From: Candidatus Rifleibacteriota bacterium
GTDB lineage: Bacteria > Muiribacteriota > Ozemobacteria > Ozemobacterales > Ozemobacteraceae
Direction of reading: 5' to 3'
Length of the DNA: 64,000 bases
Assembly: GCA_015232575.1 (NCBI GenBank)
Contig: JADFZL010000008.1
Coordinates: forward strand, 186,001 to 250,000
A program made the position numbers and the translations under genes. Position 1 is the first letter of the stretch. Each line of letters starts with the position of its first letter. The notes beneath the pieces were generated by a model. It made no database searches. It saw only the letters and a program-made list of their open reading frames with translations, and was not told the origin of the DNA. Positions 8,243-16,594 of this stretch are shown piece after piece.

Positions 8243-9514
8243 GTGAACAAATCTATGAACGTTGTTCAGGTGCCAAGGCGCTTTGTAAAGGAAGAATGGG
8301 GCGGAACTGAAACTGTTATTCTTCAGACATCCAGGAATCTTGTACAAAAAGGCATTCATACAAAAATATTAACTTCAATGGCTCTAGCAAGAACTCCAGA
8401 AGAAACTATTGAAGAGATTGAAGTGAAAAGATTTCAGCATTTTTATCCATTCTGGGGACTTTCGCCGGAAAATATTACGAAAATGGATAAAAAGGGCGGA
8501 AATCTTTTTTCTTTCGCGCTTATGAAAGCTCTGTTAAAGGAGCCTCAGCTTGATCTGATTCATCTTCACACCGGTAAAAGACTTGGAGGAATTTGTCGCA
8601 CTGTTGCGCAAATTCGGAAAATTCCGTACATCATTTCTCTCCACGGCGGAGTTTTCGATGTTCCGGTTTCTGAACTTTCAGACAACGTAGAAGCAGGTAT
8701 TCAAGCCTGGGAATGGGGAAAAATCCTTGGCTGGGCAGTTGGCTCAAGACGGGTAATCGCAGATGCTGACGCAGTAATCTGTGTCGGAAAATCTGAGCAG
8801 ATTCAGGCACAAAAGCTGTATCCGGACAGACGAATCGAATACATTCCAAATGGAGTGGATTTCAACAAATTTGCTTCGGGAAATGGATCAGATTTCAGGA
8901 AGAAACACAATATTCCAATTGAAGCGACTCTATTTCTATCACTTTCACGAATTGATCCTCAAAAAAATCAGCTGTTTTCTGTTGAAAATTTTTCCGAAAT
9001 ACTGAAAATTGTTCCTGATGCGGTATTACTCTTCATCGGACCAGTGACAAATCAACAATATCTCGACAAAATCGAACAGGCTGTACAACAACAGGGCTTA
9101 CAGAACAAAGTAAAAATTCTAGCCGGAATTCATGCTTCAGATGCCGACATAGTAAATGCCTACCATGCTGCAGATGTATTTCTTTTGACATCTGTTCATG
9201 AGCCATTCGGAATAGTAATTCTCGAAGCCTGGTCTGCAGGAAAACCAGTAATCGCATCAAAAGTTGGCGGAATTCCTTTTTTCGTTGAAAACGATGTTAA
9301 TGGATTTCTTTTCGAAAATGGTAATCCGGCAACATTCATCGAGTGCATCAAAAAAGCTTTCAGAGATGGAAAATTGTCTTCTCAGGCAACACAAATCGCC
9401 ACCCATGGCAGGCGCGAAGCCGCTAAATATTCCTGGGAAAGCATAACCCAATCTCTTATCAGCATTTATTCCGATGTTTGTGACAAAAAAAAACGCGGAA
9501 TAATCCGCGTTTAA
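8243..9514 (+). CDS. GT4-family glycosyltransferase
   Basis: 423 residues. A GT-B fold glycosyltransferase with the Gly-rich N-terminal GGTET motif (positions ~20), a middle NGVDFNKF, and the family-4 EX7E signature in EPFGIVILE followed by AGKPVIASKVGGIPF. It transfers a sugar from an NDP- or lipid-activated donor to a glycan or lipid acceptor; donor and acceptor cannot be read from sequence. The GTG start at 8243 is preferred because GAGG lies 5 bases upstream, whereas the ATG at 8255 would be 17 bases away. The last codons lie inside a hairpin that serves as terminator for the convergent gene. Start codon 8 bases after the LysM gene's stop suggests cotranscription. Confidence 0.88.
   Translation: MNKSMNVVQVPRRFVKEEWGGTETVILQTSRNLVQKGIHTKILTSMALARTPEETIEEIEVKRFQHFYPFWGLSPENITKMDKKGGNLFSFALMKALLKEPQLDLIHLHTGKRLGGICRTVAQIRKIPYIISLHGGVFDVPVSELSDNVEAGIQAWEWGKILGWAVGSRRVIADADAVICVGKSEQIQAQKLYPDRRIEYIPNGVDFNKFASGNGSDFRKKHNIPIEATLFLSLSRIDPQKNQLFSVENFSEILKIVPDAVLLFIGPVTNQQYLDKIEQAVQQQGLQNKVKILAGIHASDADIVNAYHAADVFLLTSVHEPFGIVILEAWSAGKPVIASKVGGIPFFVENDVNGFLFENGNPATFIECIKKAFRDGKLSSQATQIATHGRREAAKYSWESITQSLISIYSDVCDKKKRGIIRV
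9485..9512 (-). terminator. Intrinsic terminator inside the 3' end of the glycosyltransferase gene
   Basis: A 9-bp perfect stem AAACGCGGA/TCCGCGTTT (9491-9499 with 9504-9512, loop ATAA) sits over the last codons of the plus-strand gene. Nine A residues at 9485-9493 become a T-tract on the minus strand, so it is a strong rho-independent terminator for the convergent gene at 9537-10208, and can act weakly in the plus direction. Confidence 0.8.
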
Positions 9515-9536
9515 AGGAATCTATTAAAAAAATAAG

Positions 9537-10208
9537 TTAATCCTGAATTACCACCACTGTTCCATTCTGGTTTTCAATTCTGAATCTTGCCTGAGTTTCA
9601 GCAGATTCCTTGCCAGTTTCATCAACCTGCTTTACAGCCCAGATATAGCGGTGAAGTGGAAGAAAATATGGTTCATCAAATAAACAAACACGCTTCTTGT
9701 TGTCTACAACACGCTCAAAAATTGTCTGACCTTCATCCAAATCATACAAAGTAACTGCAGAATAAACGGAATCACCTTTCCATAGAAAAGCCGGTTTTCT
9801 GGCAGCTGTATGCTGGCTGAGCGACAACTCAGTCGGCGGGTTCAAATCTGGAGTTACCGGAACGGTATTTCCAATAGACAGTTCTACTTCAACTATGCCT
9901 CTTTTTGACTCGGGCAGAACCTTGGGAAGACGAACTTTAACATAATAATAATTTGCATTAAGCTCTTCCCTTTCAACAACAAGAAAACACGGAAGAACAA
10001 TCTTGAGATTTCTTTTTACGAAAATCAGTCCCTGCTGAGCATATTGATCTGGAAGATCAACGCGGTGTTCCCAGCTCTGCGATGGTTGATTCACAAGAAG
10101 CTGATGATCAAAAACCTGCTTAATCGTTTGTGAATAACACGTTCCAGAAAAAATAACAGCTGCTAAAAGCCCTAAAATCAATCCCTGAAAAATCTTTCTT
10201 GAATACAT
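9537..10208 (-). CDS. Exported protein of unknown function
   Basis: 223 residues from the preferred ATG at 10208, which follows GGAGGCAGG at ideal spacing; an upstream in-frame ATG at 10229 lacks such a site. A signal peptide (GLILGLLAAVIFSGTCYSQ) leads a mature protein rich in beta-strand patterns. A Pro-rich hinge (PDLNPPTEL) at about residue 125 is followed by a fibronectin-III/Ig-like final ~90 residues (FLWKGDSVYSAVTLYDLDEG, then RYIWAVKQVDETG). I do not recognise a family. It stands alone between two terminators or gaps and is likely periplasmic. Confidence 0.65.
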   Translation of the reverse strand: MYSRKIFQGLILGLLAAVIFSGTCYSQTIKQVFDHQLLVNQPSQSWEHRVDLPDQYAQQGLIFVKRNLKIVLPCFLVVEREELNANYYYVKVRLPKVLPESKRGIVEVELSIGNTVPVTPDLNPPTELSLSQHTAARKPAFLWKGDSVYSAVTLYDLDEGQTIFERVVDNKKRVCLFDEPYFLPLHRYIWAVKQVDETGKESAETQARFRIENQNGTVVVIQD

Positions 10209-10375
10209 CCCTGCCTCCATAAATGACAATTCTTTTTATCTTATAATCATACATGGCAATGGGAAACACAACAACGAACTTTTTTCAATTTAATGAAACC
10301 ATCATTCAAAGATTATTCAGGAAAGATTAAGCACAATAACGTTACACATTTTATACAAAAATAAATAGTACGGAA

Positions 10376-11914
10376 TCAGCAATTTCTAATCAGATTTTTC
10401 GCATCAGCCTTTACCCCAATATACAGCCAATTTTCACGATCTTTAAGGCTAATTTGCCTGGAATACAACTGTTGAAGATGTTTTACTTGAATCAAACCGG
10501 GAATCCAGAGAATTTCTTTTCCAGAAGCAACAACCAGAATCTGTCTTCTCTTTTCCTGCGGAATTTTCTTATCAATGAAAAACCTTGCGAGCTTTTTTTT
10601 ACCACGGCCGAACATTGGTGAAAACTGGTCTCCAGGCTGAGGATACCTTAAAAACACACCTGCAGCAAACATCTCTGGAGGAACCCATATTCCCAATGCA
10701 TCAGAAACATTGGAAGAGTTGGAAGAACTGTAAGAACTGTAAGCATTAGAATCTTTATTAGAACATTTTGCCGCAAAAAAATGCATTTTTCCATAAAGTC
10801 CATCAGCACAAATATACTTTTTTTCCATAAGATCACTGTCTGAACTTGAAGGTCCAGGAACACAGGTCGAAACATCAGCCAAAGAAAAACGCGCCGACCA
10901 GCTATTGAATTCCTGATTTTTTACAGTTTCTATTATTTCAAGCGAATCAGAGCGCCTTATAATAAATTTGCCCATAAATTCAACCTTGCGTCCACAGCTT
11001 GGATTCTTTGCAAGATCAAAAACCCGCTGTAGAAAATTTCTGCTTATTCTATGACGGACACCTGAGAAATAGCTCTGAATCCACTTTTTCGTGAGAAGTC
11101 TTATGAAAATATCTTTTTCTGATTGATCAGGTAACATAAGCCTTTCAGGATTCTCTTTCCAGAAAGACACAATTTTTTTATATTTCTTTTTAAACAGAAT
11201 GTTTTCCAGATTGTTTGTATAAGTGCCAAGATCAGAAATAACACTGACCATTCTTGAAAGAGAACGCGGGCGAATCTTATTAAACAACGGAATTATCTCA
11301 TGGCGAATTCTGTTTCTCAGGTATTTTTTGTCTGAATTGCTGCTGTCTTCAAGCCATGATTGCTGTTTTTCCGTGAGATACTTTTTCAATTCCTCTGGAA
11401 GAACTGAAATGAGCGGTCTCCAAAGGACAAGTTTTCTGCCTGAAATGCGATATTTCCTTAAGACTTTCATTCCGCAGAGACTTTCAGGAGATGTTCCCCG
11501 AATCAGGCGAATCAGGAAAGTCTCAATAAGATCACTGCCATGATGGGCGACTGCAACGCAATCAAGTCCAAGTTCAGCAGATTTCTCTGAAAAAAAATTG
11601 AGCCTCTGATGACGCGCCCAATCCTCAAAGCCTCTCTCAGCAATAATCTGAGATGGTGGCGATTGAAGTCTGATACAATAAAAGGGCAAGCAGAGTGAAT
11701 CGGCGAGTTCTTTAACCCAGAGTGAGTCCTGATGGCTATCAGATCTGATTGCATGATCAACATGCAGAACGTGCAATCTGATTTCAAGGGATTTGCAGTA
11801 ATCATGCAATAAAAGGAGAAGTGCTACCGAATCAGAACCTCCGGAGACTGCAACTCCGATTTGTCTGAATTGAAATTTTGAAATATTTTCCGTTAATTGC
11901 AAATTATTTATCAT
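10376..11914 (-). CDS. tilS: tRNA(Ile)-lysidine synthetase TilS
   Basis: 512 residues from the ATG at 11914. The PP-loop SGGSDS lies about 22 residues in, as in the family, followed by HVDHAIR and HHGSDLIETFLIRLIRG. The C-terminal TilS domain is recognisable in YPQPGDQF and KKLARFFIDKKIP. The enzyme attaches lysine to C34 of the tRNA-Ile with CAU anticodon, converting its codon specificity from AUG to AUA; it is essential in most bacteria. The frame can be extended upstream through a tRNA gene, but this is not credible. The ATG lies only 4 bases after the T-run of the tRNA terminator and has no clear Shine-Dalgarno sequence, so expression may depend on readthrough or leaderless translation. 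Confidence 0.92.
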   Translation of the reverse strand: MINNLQLTENISKFQFRQIGVAVSGGSDSVALLLLLHDYCKSLEIRLHVLHVDHAIRSDSHQDSLWVKELADSLCLPFYCIRLQSPPSQIIAERGFEDWARHQRLNFFSEKSAELGLDCVAVAHHGSDLIETFLIRLIRGTSPESLCGMKVLRKYRISGRKLVLWRPLISVLPEELKKYLTEKQQSWLEDSSNSDKKYLRNRIRHEIIPLFNKIRPRSLSRMVSVISDLGTYTNNLENILFKKKYKKIVSFWKENPERLMLPDQSEKDIFIRLLTKKWIQSYFSGVRHRISRNFLQRVFDLAKNPSCGRKVEFMGKFIIRRSDSLEIIETVKNQEFNSWSARFSLADVSTCVPGPSSSDSDLMEKKYICADGLYGKMHFFAAKCSNKDSNAYSSYSSSNSSNVSDALGIWVPPEMFAAGVFLRYPQPGDQFSPMFGRGKKKLARFFIDKKIPQEKRRQILVVASGKEILWIPGLIQVKHLQQLYSRQISLKDRENWLYIGVKADAKNLIRNC

Positions 11915-11918
11915 AAAT

Positions 11919-11943
11919 AAAAAAAACCCGCCATAATGCGGGT
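11919..11943 (-). terminator. Terminator of the tRNA cluster, abutting tilS
   Basis: Stem CCCGC/GCGGG (11927-11931 with 11938-11942) followed on the minus strand by eight T residues. It lies 9 bases after the 3' end of tRNA-Met and 4 bases before the tilS start codon. Confidence 0.8.
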
Positions 11944-11951
11944 CATGAAAA

Positions 11952-12025
11952 TAGCAAGGGGGGGAATCGAACCCTCGACAACACGGGTATGAACCGTGTG
12001 CTCTGACCAACTGAGCTACCTTGCC
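11952..12025 (-). tRNA. tRNA-Met (CAU), elongator type
   Basis: 74 nt cloverleaf without encoded CCA. Acceptor GGCAAGG pairs with CCTTGCT (G1-U72 wobble), D-arm GCTC/GAGC, anticodon stem CACGG/CCGTG with loop TTCATAC giving anticodon CAT. The T-stem has one A-C mismatch. It lacks the three G-C anticodon-stem pairs and C1-A72 mismatch of the initiator. The anticodon arm and GCTA end resemble the elongator Met tRNA of Bacillus rather than tRNA-Ile2, but Ile2 cannot be fully excluded. Confidence 0.88.
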
Positions 12026-12053
12026 AAATCACCGGATAAGATCCGGTTAACGG

Positions 12054-12127
<74 letters not shown>

Positions 12128-12141
12128 ATGTTTAGTTACTA

Positions 12142-12225
12142 TGCCGGGAGCCGGGGTTGAACCGGCACGGGTGTTACCCCACCGGATTTTAAGTCCGGTG
12201 CGTCTGCCTATTTCGCCATCCCGGC
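12142..12225 (-). tRNA. tRNA-Leu (UAA)
   Basis: 84 nt with a long variable arm (class II). Acceptor GCCGGGA/TCCCGGC, anticodon loop CTTAAAA giving anticodon TAA, T-arm GCCGG/CCGGC, discriminator A. It is the first gene of a three-tRNA cluster transcribed on the minus strand. Confidence 0.95.
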
Positions 12226-12272
12226 AGACGGACAAATGTATAATATCAAGTTTGAATCAATAAGTCAAGCTA

Positions 12273-13868
12273 TTAATTATTTATTTTGATTTCGGCTGCA
12301 ACAATGGAAATGTCGTTTTCAATAATCTGATTCTGCTGAAAAGATCTCAGTTGTGCAAGAAGCGCATCGAACATTGCCTGATCAAATTTGCTCCCGACAT
12401 GCCTCTTTATAAAGTCATAGAACCCGGTTTTGCCGAATAAATCATCATTCCGATTTCTGGAATTTATTATTCCGTCACTGAAGAGAAAAAGTTTGTCACC
12501 CGTACAAAAAGGGATTTTCATTGCCTCATCTGACAATTCCAGGATCTCGCCTGAGACAGAAAAAATAACAGCCGAAGCTTTTCCAAAACTCTTCAAAAGA
12601 AGTTCCTGCCCGGATGCAGAAAAAAGTCCACTTATTCCGGATAGACTGCCTCGGTCTCCGATCGTTGAATTAAGAATAACGCTCACTCTTGCCATCAGCT
12701 CACCAGGATCTGTAATAATATCCTGGCGAAAGTGTGTAATTAAAGCTTTTATGATCGTGTTTGTCATTCCGGCAGAAAAACCATGGCTGCACGCATCACC
12801 AAAAAAAATGTACAATGATCCATCTTTCTGCTCGAAGAATTCGAAAAAATCACCTGAAACTGTTTCACAGGGACGAGAATATCCGACACACCTTATTCCA
12901 GAGGCTGTTAATATTTCACTCTGGGGAAAAATGGCCTGTTGAATTTTTGCAATTTCATCACCCTCACTTTTTAAAGCTTCCAGAAAAACATGATCCCGCA
13001 ACTTAGAGAGAGCTGCAAATGAAGACGAAGAAATTAACCACGCAACCCATGATAATTCAATTGGGAAAAGATATCCTGCTGCAAAACAGACTGCGCCAAA
13101 AGATGGTACAATAATTAACGATGCAGCAATAGACTTGAAAAAAGAAAATTTTCCGGACATATCAGAAAGCATTACTCCAAAAACAGCACCAAAAATGAAA
13201 AAACACAGTCTGAATGCAAAGCCGTTATATCTTTGAATAGAACGTTTGCTCTCGAGACCATCATAAATATGAGCAAGAATTTCCACAAAAGGTCTCTGTC
13301 CAAAGGAAGTGTTTCTGAAATCGTGCAGTACTGGCGCTGTAGGACCAATAAAAACGGTCGCTCCACGAAAAACCTCTTCTGGAGAATCATTTGATAAAAA
13401 GTCTTTCACCGGAATATGCAGAATTCCGCCATTTTTTTCGGCAAAACAAATTATCTGCTGATTTCCTGAGACTGTGAATTCTCTTACTCTTCCATCTGAA
13501 TCTTTTAAAAAGCTGATAGTATTTTCATCTTTTCTTACCACCACTTTTTTTGCACCACACTCCATAAGGCGCGCGATAAGATTTGAGGTAAACTCGTTAC
13601 TCCATGGCCATTTTTCAGTAACTGCCTCGAGTGATTCAGTATCAATACTCAATAGAATAATGTCTTTAGACGGCTCACTGAATCTGCTTTTTAATTGCAG
13701 AAATGAATCAGCAATAAAATACTCAAGTGGCTGCATCAATGAGTTAAATGAGACAAGCGTCAGGCAAAGAAATAATAATGACAGAAGTATTCTGATATGC
13801 CTGGAAGGTCCCACAAGTGAAAGCAAATCAGAATTAAACTGCTTCAGTTTCAATGTAAATTTATTCAT
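12273..13868 (-). CDS. CHASE2-PP2C membrane phosphatase (SpoIIE/RsbU type), second of a tandem pair
   Basis: 531 residues. One N-terminal membrane segment is followed by a short, degenerate CHASE2-type extracytoplasmic domain (contains DIILLSIDTESL and a Trp-Pro-Trp), three further membrane segments (about 210-285), and a SpoIIE/RsbU phosphatase domain from about 320. Metal-binding motifs GDFFEFF, GDACSHGFSAG, FSDGI and ENDIS are present. Such phosphatases dephosphorylate STAS anti-sigma antagonists in partner-switching pathways; no STAS or anti-sigma gene is in the window. The start ATG overlaps the stop of the paralogue upstream by four bases (ATGA), so they are translationally coupled. Its CHASE2 is shorter than that of the neighbour, suggesting divergence after duplication. 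Confidence 0.85.
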   Translation of the reverse strand: MNKFTLKLKQFNSDLLSLVGPSRHIRILLSLLFLCLTLVSFNSLMQPLEYFIADSFLQLKSRFSEPSKDIILLSIDTESLEAVTEKWPWSNEFTSNLIARLMECGAKKVVVRKDENTISFLKDSDGRVREFTVSGNQQIICFAEKNGGILHIPVKDFLSNDSPEEVFRGATVFIGPTAPVLHDFRNTSFGQRPFVEILAHIYDGLESKRSIQRYNGFAFRLCFFIFGAVFGVMLSDMSGKFSFFKSIAASLIIVPSFGAVCFAAGYLFPIELSWVAWLISSSSFAALSKLRDHVFLEALKSEGDEIAKIQQAIFPQSEILTASGIRCVGYSRPCETVSGDFFEFFEQKDGSLYIFFGDACSHGFSAGMTNTIIKALITHFRQDIITDPGELMARVSVILNSTIGDRGSLSGISGLFSASGQELLLKSFGKASAVIFSVSGEILELSDEAMKIPFCTGDKLFLFSDGIINSRNRNDDLFGKTGFYDFIKRHVGSKFDQAMFDALLAQLRSFQQNQIIENDISIVAAEIKINN

Positions 13869-15697
13869 GTACGTCTTATTACAAACAAGGTAACGTCATC
13901 CTGAAATGGACGCCCCGCAGTATGCTTTCTGATGCTTTCAAGAACTGCCTCGGTAAAGTCATCTATGGAGGTATAGGAACAGGCATTTTTAAGAAAATCC
14001 CTCCATTTTTCAAAAGTGAACAATCTGTCAACCCAGTCCTGAGCCTCAACAATACCATCTGTGTAAAGAACCAGCATCTCACCGCGCTCGATAAATACTT
14101 CCTGCAAAGGTTTCTTTTCCGGTGCCTTTTTCTTAATAATGCCCAGCGGATAACCCGGCTGAGCAATCTCAATAACCTCACCTGAAAGCTTTACGTGATA
14201 AGCAGGAAGGTGGCCGGCGAACCTCATTTGAATTCTGTTTTCCTCAGGGAAAATCCTCCCGATAATTGCTGTCATCATTTTTGATTTTTTAAGGCTTCCC
14301 AGAAGAATACCGTTCAGCGTCGCTGCCATCTCTTCGGGATCAACTATATTTTCCCGACGAAAATATGTCATCATCGCTTTGGCCATTGCAGTAATAAAAC
14401 CCGCAGCAAAACCATGCCCTGTTACATCACCCAGCATAAAGACGAGCGACTTGTCTTCATGTACAAAGTAATCATAATAATCCCCACCGGCTTTTTCACA
14501 TGAAATGCAGAAACCTTTGCATTCAAAACCATTAACATCTGATTTCCAGATTTTCTGCGGAAAAAACCTGCTCTGGATTTCACCAACTACTTCTGCCTCA
14601 TGGCGTTTTTTGTTGACTGAAAGTATGCTCAGGTATAACGATTGCAGCCAGACAATGAATGTGCATCCAACCCAGGCTGTGATGAATGATCCAATGGGAA
14701 GAAAAAAATGAATAAAAAACGATACTGACACAAAAATAATTCCTGCAAGCGCTGGAAAAAGAATCTTCCCATAAAGAAATACTCCTGCTATTGAGCCGGA
14801 AACAAGCATTATGTAAAACCATAGTCGATTTGGAAAAGGCTCAATTATTCGATCATTCAAAATCGTATCAAGCGAAGATGCAAGTAAAAGCGTTCCAGAT
14901 ATTTCACCTATTGCTGTAAAATGCCGGTCTCGCTGAATTTCAGTTCCAACGCCCAGAAAAACAACCTTGTTTTGAAGCTGATTAACAGAGAGTTTGCCAT
15001 TAATGAGATCAATAGCAGAATAGACTGGTATTCCTCCATTTTTTCCCGGAAATGCTACAATGCTTCTGGATAATTGTTCTGAAGCAATGCCCGGAAGTCG
15101 AACAGAAGGGTTAAGATGCCTGGCAGCTTTCGCGGCAAGGCTAAGGAGATCCATTCTTCCCTCCTGGGCAACAAAGTATCTTATTTTTTCGTCTCTATCG
15201 ATCAGCGACCAGACAAAACCTTCGAACAGTGAAAACTTGCGGATTTCATTCATGCTTTTGAACTGGAGAATCTGAAAGCCATAAGATGTTTCAGATGGCT
15301 CCAGAAGCGATATCAGTGCAACATTTCCAAGCCTGCGAACTGTTGAAGCGAGTTTTCGATCTCCTTCACCCTCATTGATTTTTTCGGGATGCTGATAAAG
15401 AATATCGCATACAATTATTTTCGGTGAATATTTTGATATCATAGCCAGAATGTCAGCCTGAAATCCGCGACTCAAAGGCCAGGAAAGGTTTAATTCCTTC
15501 AACGTTTTATCATCGACGCTTATGATACAAATTTCCGGCGAAGCTTCCCGAAAGGGGTAAAGTATTCTCTGAGAAAGGTCAATAAATAAATTATCTATCC
15601 AGAATGTCTTCTCAGAGAAAACTGCAAGAAACAAAACAAGCAGTAGAAAAGGCAAACTGGAGAAAAAGAGATTTCGTTTGTCTGAAAAACTAAACAT
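13865..15697 (-). CDS. CHASE2-PP2C membrane phosphatase (SpoIIE/RsbU type), first of a tandem pair
   Basis: About 610 residues. A membrane segment is followed by a CHASE2 sensor domain (ISVDDKTLKELNLSWPLSR, ADILAMISKYSPKIIVCDI), a cluster of three membrane helices (about 290-365), then a SpoIIE-type PP2C domain with GGDYYDYF, GDVTGHGFAAG, YTDGI and FQDDVTLF. The domain detects an unknown extracytoplasmic signal and removes phosphate from a protein partner, normally a STAS anti-anti-sigma factor. The ATG at 15697 is the likely start; an in-frame GTG two codons upstream (15703) is possible. Divergent from the FecR-like gene at 15854. Confidence 0.86.
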   Translation of the reverse strand: MFSFSDKRNLFFSSLPFLLLVLFLAVFSEKTFWIDNLFIDLSQRILYPFREASPEICIISVDDKTLKELNLSWPLSRGFQADILAMISKYSPKIIVCDILYQHPEKINEGEGDRKLASTVRRLGNVALISLLEPSETSYGFQILQFKSMNEIRKFSLFEGFVWSLIDRDEKIRYFVAQEGRMDLLSLAAKAARHLNPSVRLPGIASEQLSRSIVAFPGKNGGIPVYSAIDLINGKLSVNQLQNKVVFLGVGTEIQRDRHFTAIGEISGTLLLASSLDTILNDRIIEPFPNRLWFYIMLVSGSIAGVFLYGKILFPALAGIIFVSVSFFIHFFLPIGSFITAWVGCTFIVWLQSLYLSILSVNKKRHEAEVVGEIQSRFFPQKIWKSDVNGFECKGFCISCEKAGGDYYDYFVHEDKSLVFMLGDVTGHGFAAGFITAMAKAMMTYFRRENIVDPEEMAATLNGILLGSLKKSKMMTAIIGRIFPEENRIQMRFAGHLPAYHVKLSGEVIEIAQPGYPLGIIKKKAPEKKPLQEVFIERGEMLVLYTDGIVEAQDWVDRLFTFEKWRDFLKNACSYTSIDDFTEAVLESIRKHTAGRPFQDDVTLFVIRRT

Positions 15698-15754
15698 TAT
15701 CACACCCGAAAAAGAACGAATATAATGACAGAAGTTATCAATAGATTAGAGCAG

Positions 15755-15783
15755 TTGATATTAATAAGGATTAGTATTAATAT
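15755..15783 (+). promoter_or_regulatory. Putative promoter of the secretin/pseudopilin locus
   Basis: TTGATA at 15755-15760 and TAATAT at 15778-15783 with a 17-base spacer, 70 bases upstream of the first ATG. The -10 match is only moderate. Confidence 0.35.
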
Positions 15784-15853
15784 GATATCAGAGATTTAAA
15801 AATTAATCACATCACTTTTGTGAAAATAATTGAGGACATCAGGAGCCAATATC

Positions 15854-16495
15854 ATGTACAAATTTAAAAATACTGGAAGTATCACGAAGGGATTTTTGGT
15901 CGCGGCAATTATGGCAGCGTTTTCAGTTTTTTCCGGTTGTGGATCAAACAGCTCATCAGTGTCTGGAGCCGTAGTAAAAGAACCTAAGGGTGACGTTCAG
16001 GCAAAAGTTTCTTCAGATTCTACCTACAAACCAATCAAGGAAAATGACATTCTTTCATCGGGTGGCGCTGTAAAGACTGCTGAAAACTCAACTGTTAAGC
16101 TTCTTTTTGCTGAAAAAGCTGAAGTTTATATTAAGCCTGAATCATATTTTGAAATTAAAAGCGGTGAAAATCTTGGAAAGCAAATGGGCGGTACTGCTGT
16201 TTATCGTGTAAACAAGCAAAAAGATTCTATAAAAATTGAAACACCTCAGGGAGTAACAGCAGTTCTGGGCACTGTTTTTCTTCTTGATATTACATCCACT
16301 TCAACTACCCTCATTGTCGAAGAAGGAAAAGTATCATTTACGAACATTGACGGACTTTCCACTGAGGTTAATCCTGGTGAAAAACTTGTAGCAGCCGCCA
16401 AAGGCAAATCAGATCCGGTTTCAAAACTTGATCCGATTGCCCGTGAAAAACTTTTCAACCCCGGCGGCAGTGACGCTAAAATCAATCAGCACTAA
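15854..16495 (+). CDS. FecR-domain lipoprotein
   Basis: 213 residues from the ATG at 15854, chosen because AGGAG lies 8 bases upstream; the frame extends to a TTG at 15830 with no site. The signal peptide ends in a lipobox (VFSGC), so the mature protein is probably lipid-anchored. A FecR-like domain covers about 45-185: DILSSGGAVKTAENSTVKLLF, then IETPQGVTAVLGTVFLLDI and a VEEGKVSF strand. FecR-like domains sense or transmit envelope signals, or act as structural modules. Here there is no adjacent sigma factor, which is unlike classical FecI-FecR. It is the first gene of the long plus-strand locus. Confidence 0.82.
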   Translation: MYKFKNTGSITKGFLVAAIMAAFSVFSGCGSNSSSVSGAVVKEPKGDVQAKVSSDSTYKPIKENDILSSGGAVKTAENSTVKLLFAEKAEVYIKPESYFEIKSGENLGKQMGGTAVYRVNKQKDSIKIETPQGVTAVLGTVFLLDITSTSTTLIVEEGKVSFTNIDGLSTEVNPGEKLVAAAKGKSDPVSKLDPIAREKLFNPGGSDAKINQH

Positions 16496-16594
16496 TTAAA
16501 TTACTAATCATTAACAATTCTCCAACTTCTTCCGAACAGAGAGATGATTAGCTTCAGCTTAAGCTGAAAATCATTTCCTCTTGGGAGGTTGAAG

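Noticed and set aside
11915..12010. N-terminal extension of TilS to 12010
   Set aside because: The extra codons read through the tRNA-Met gene and its terminator; the PP-loop position fits the start at 11914.
11952..12025. Possible tRNA-Ile2 (lysidine target) next to tilS
   Set aside because: CAU anticodon makes this tempting, but the anticodon arm (CGGTTCATACCCG) and acceptor end resemble elongator tRNA-Met. A tRNA model score would be needed.
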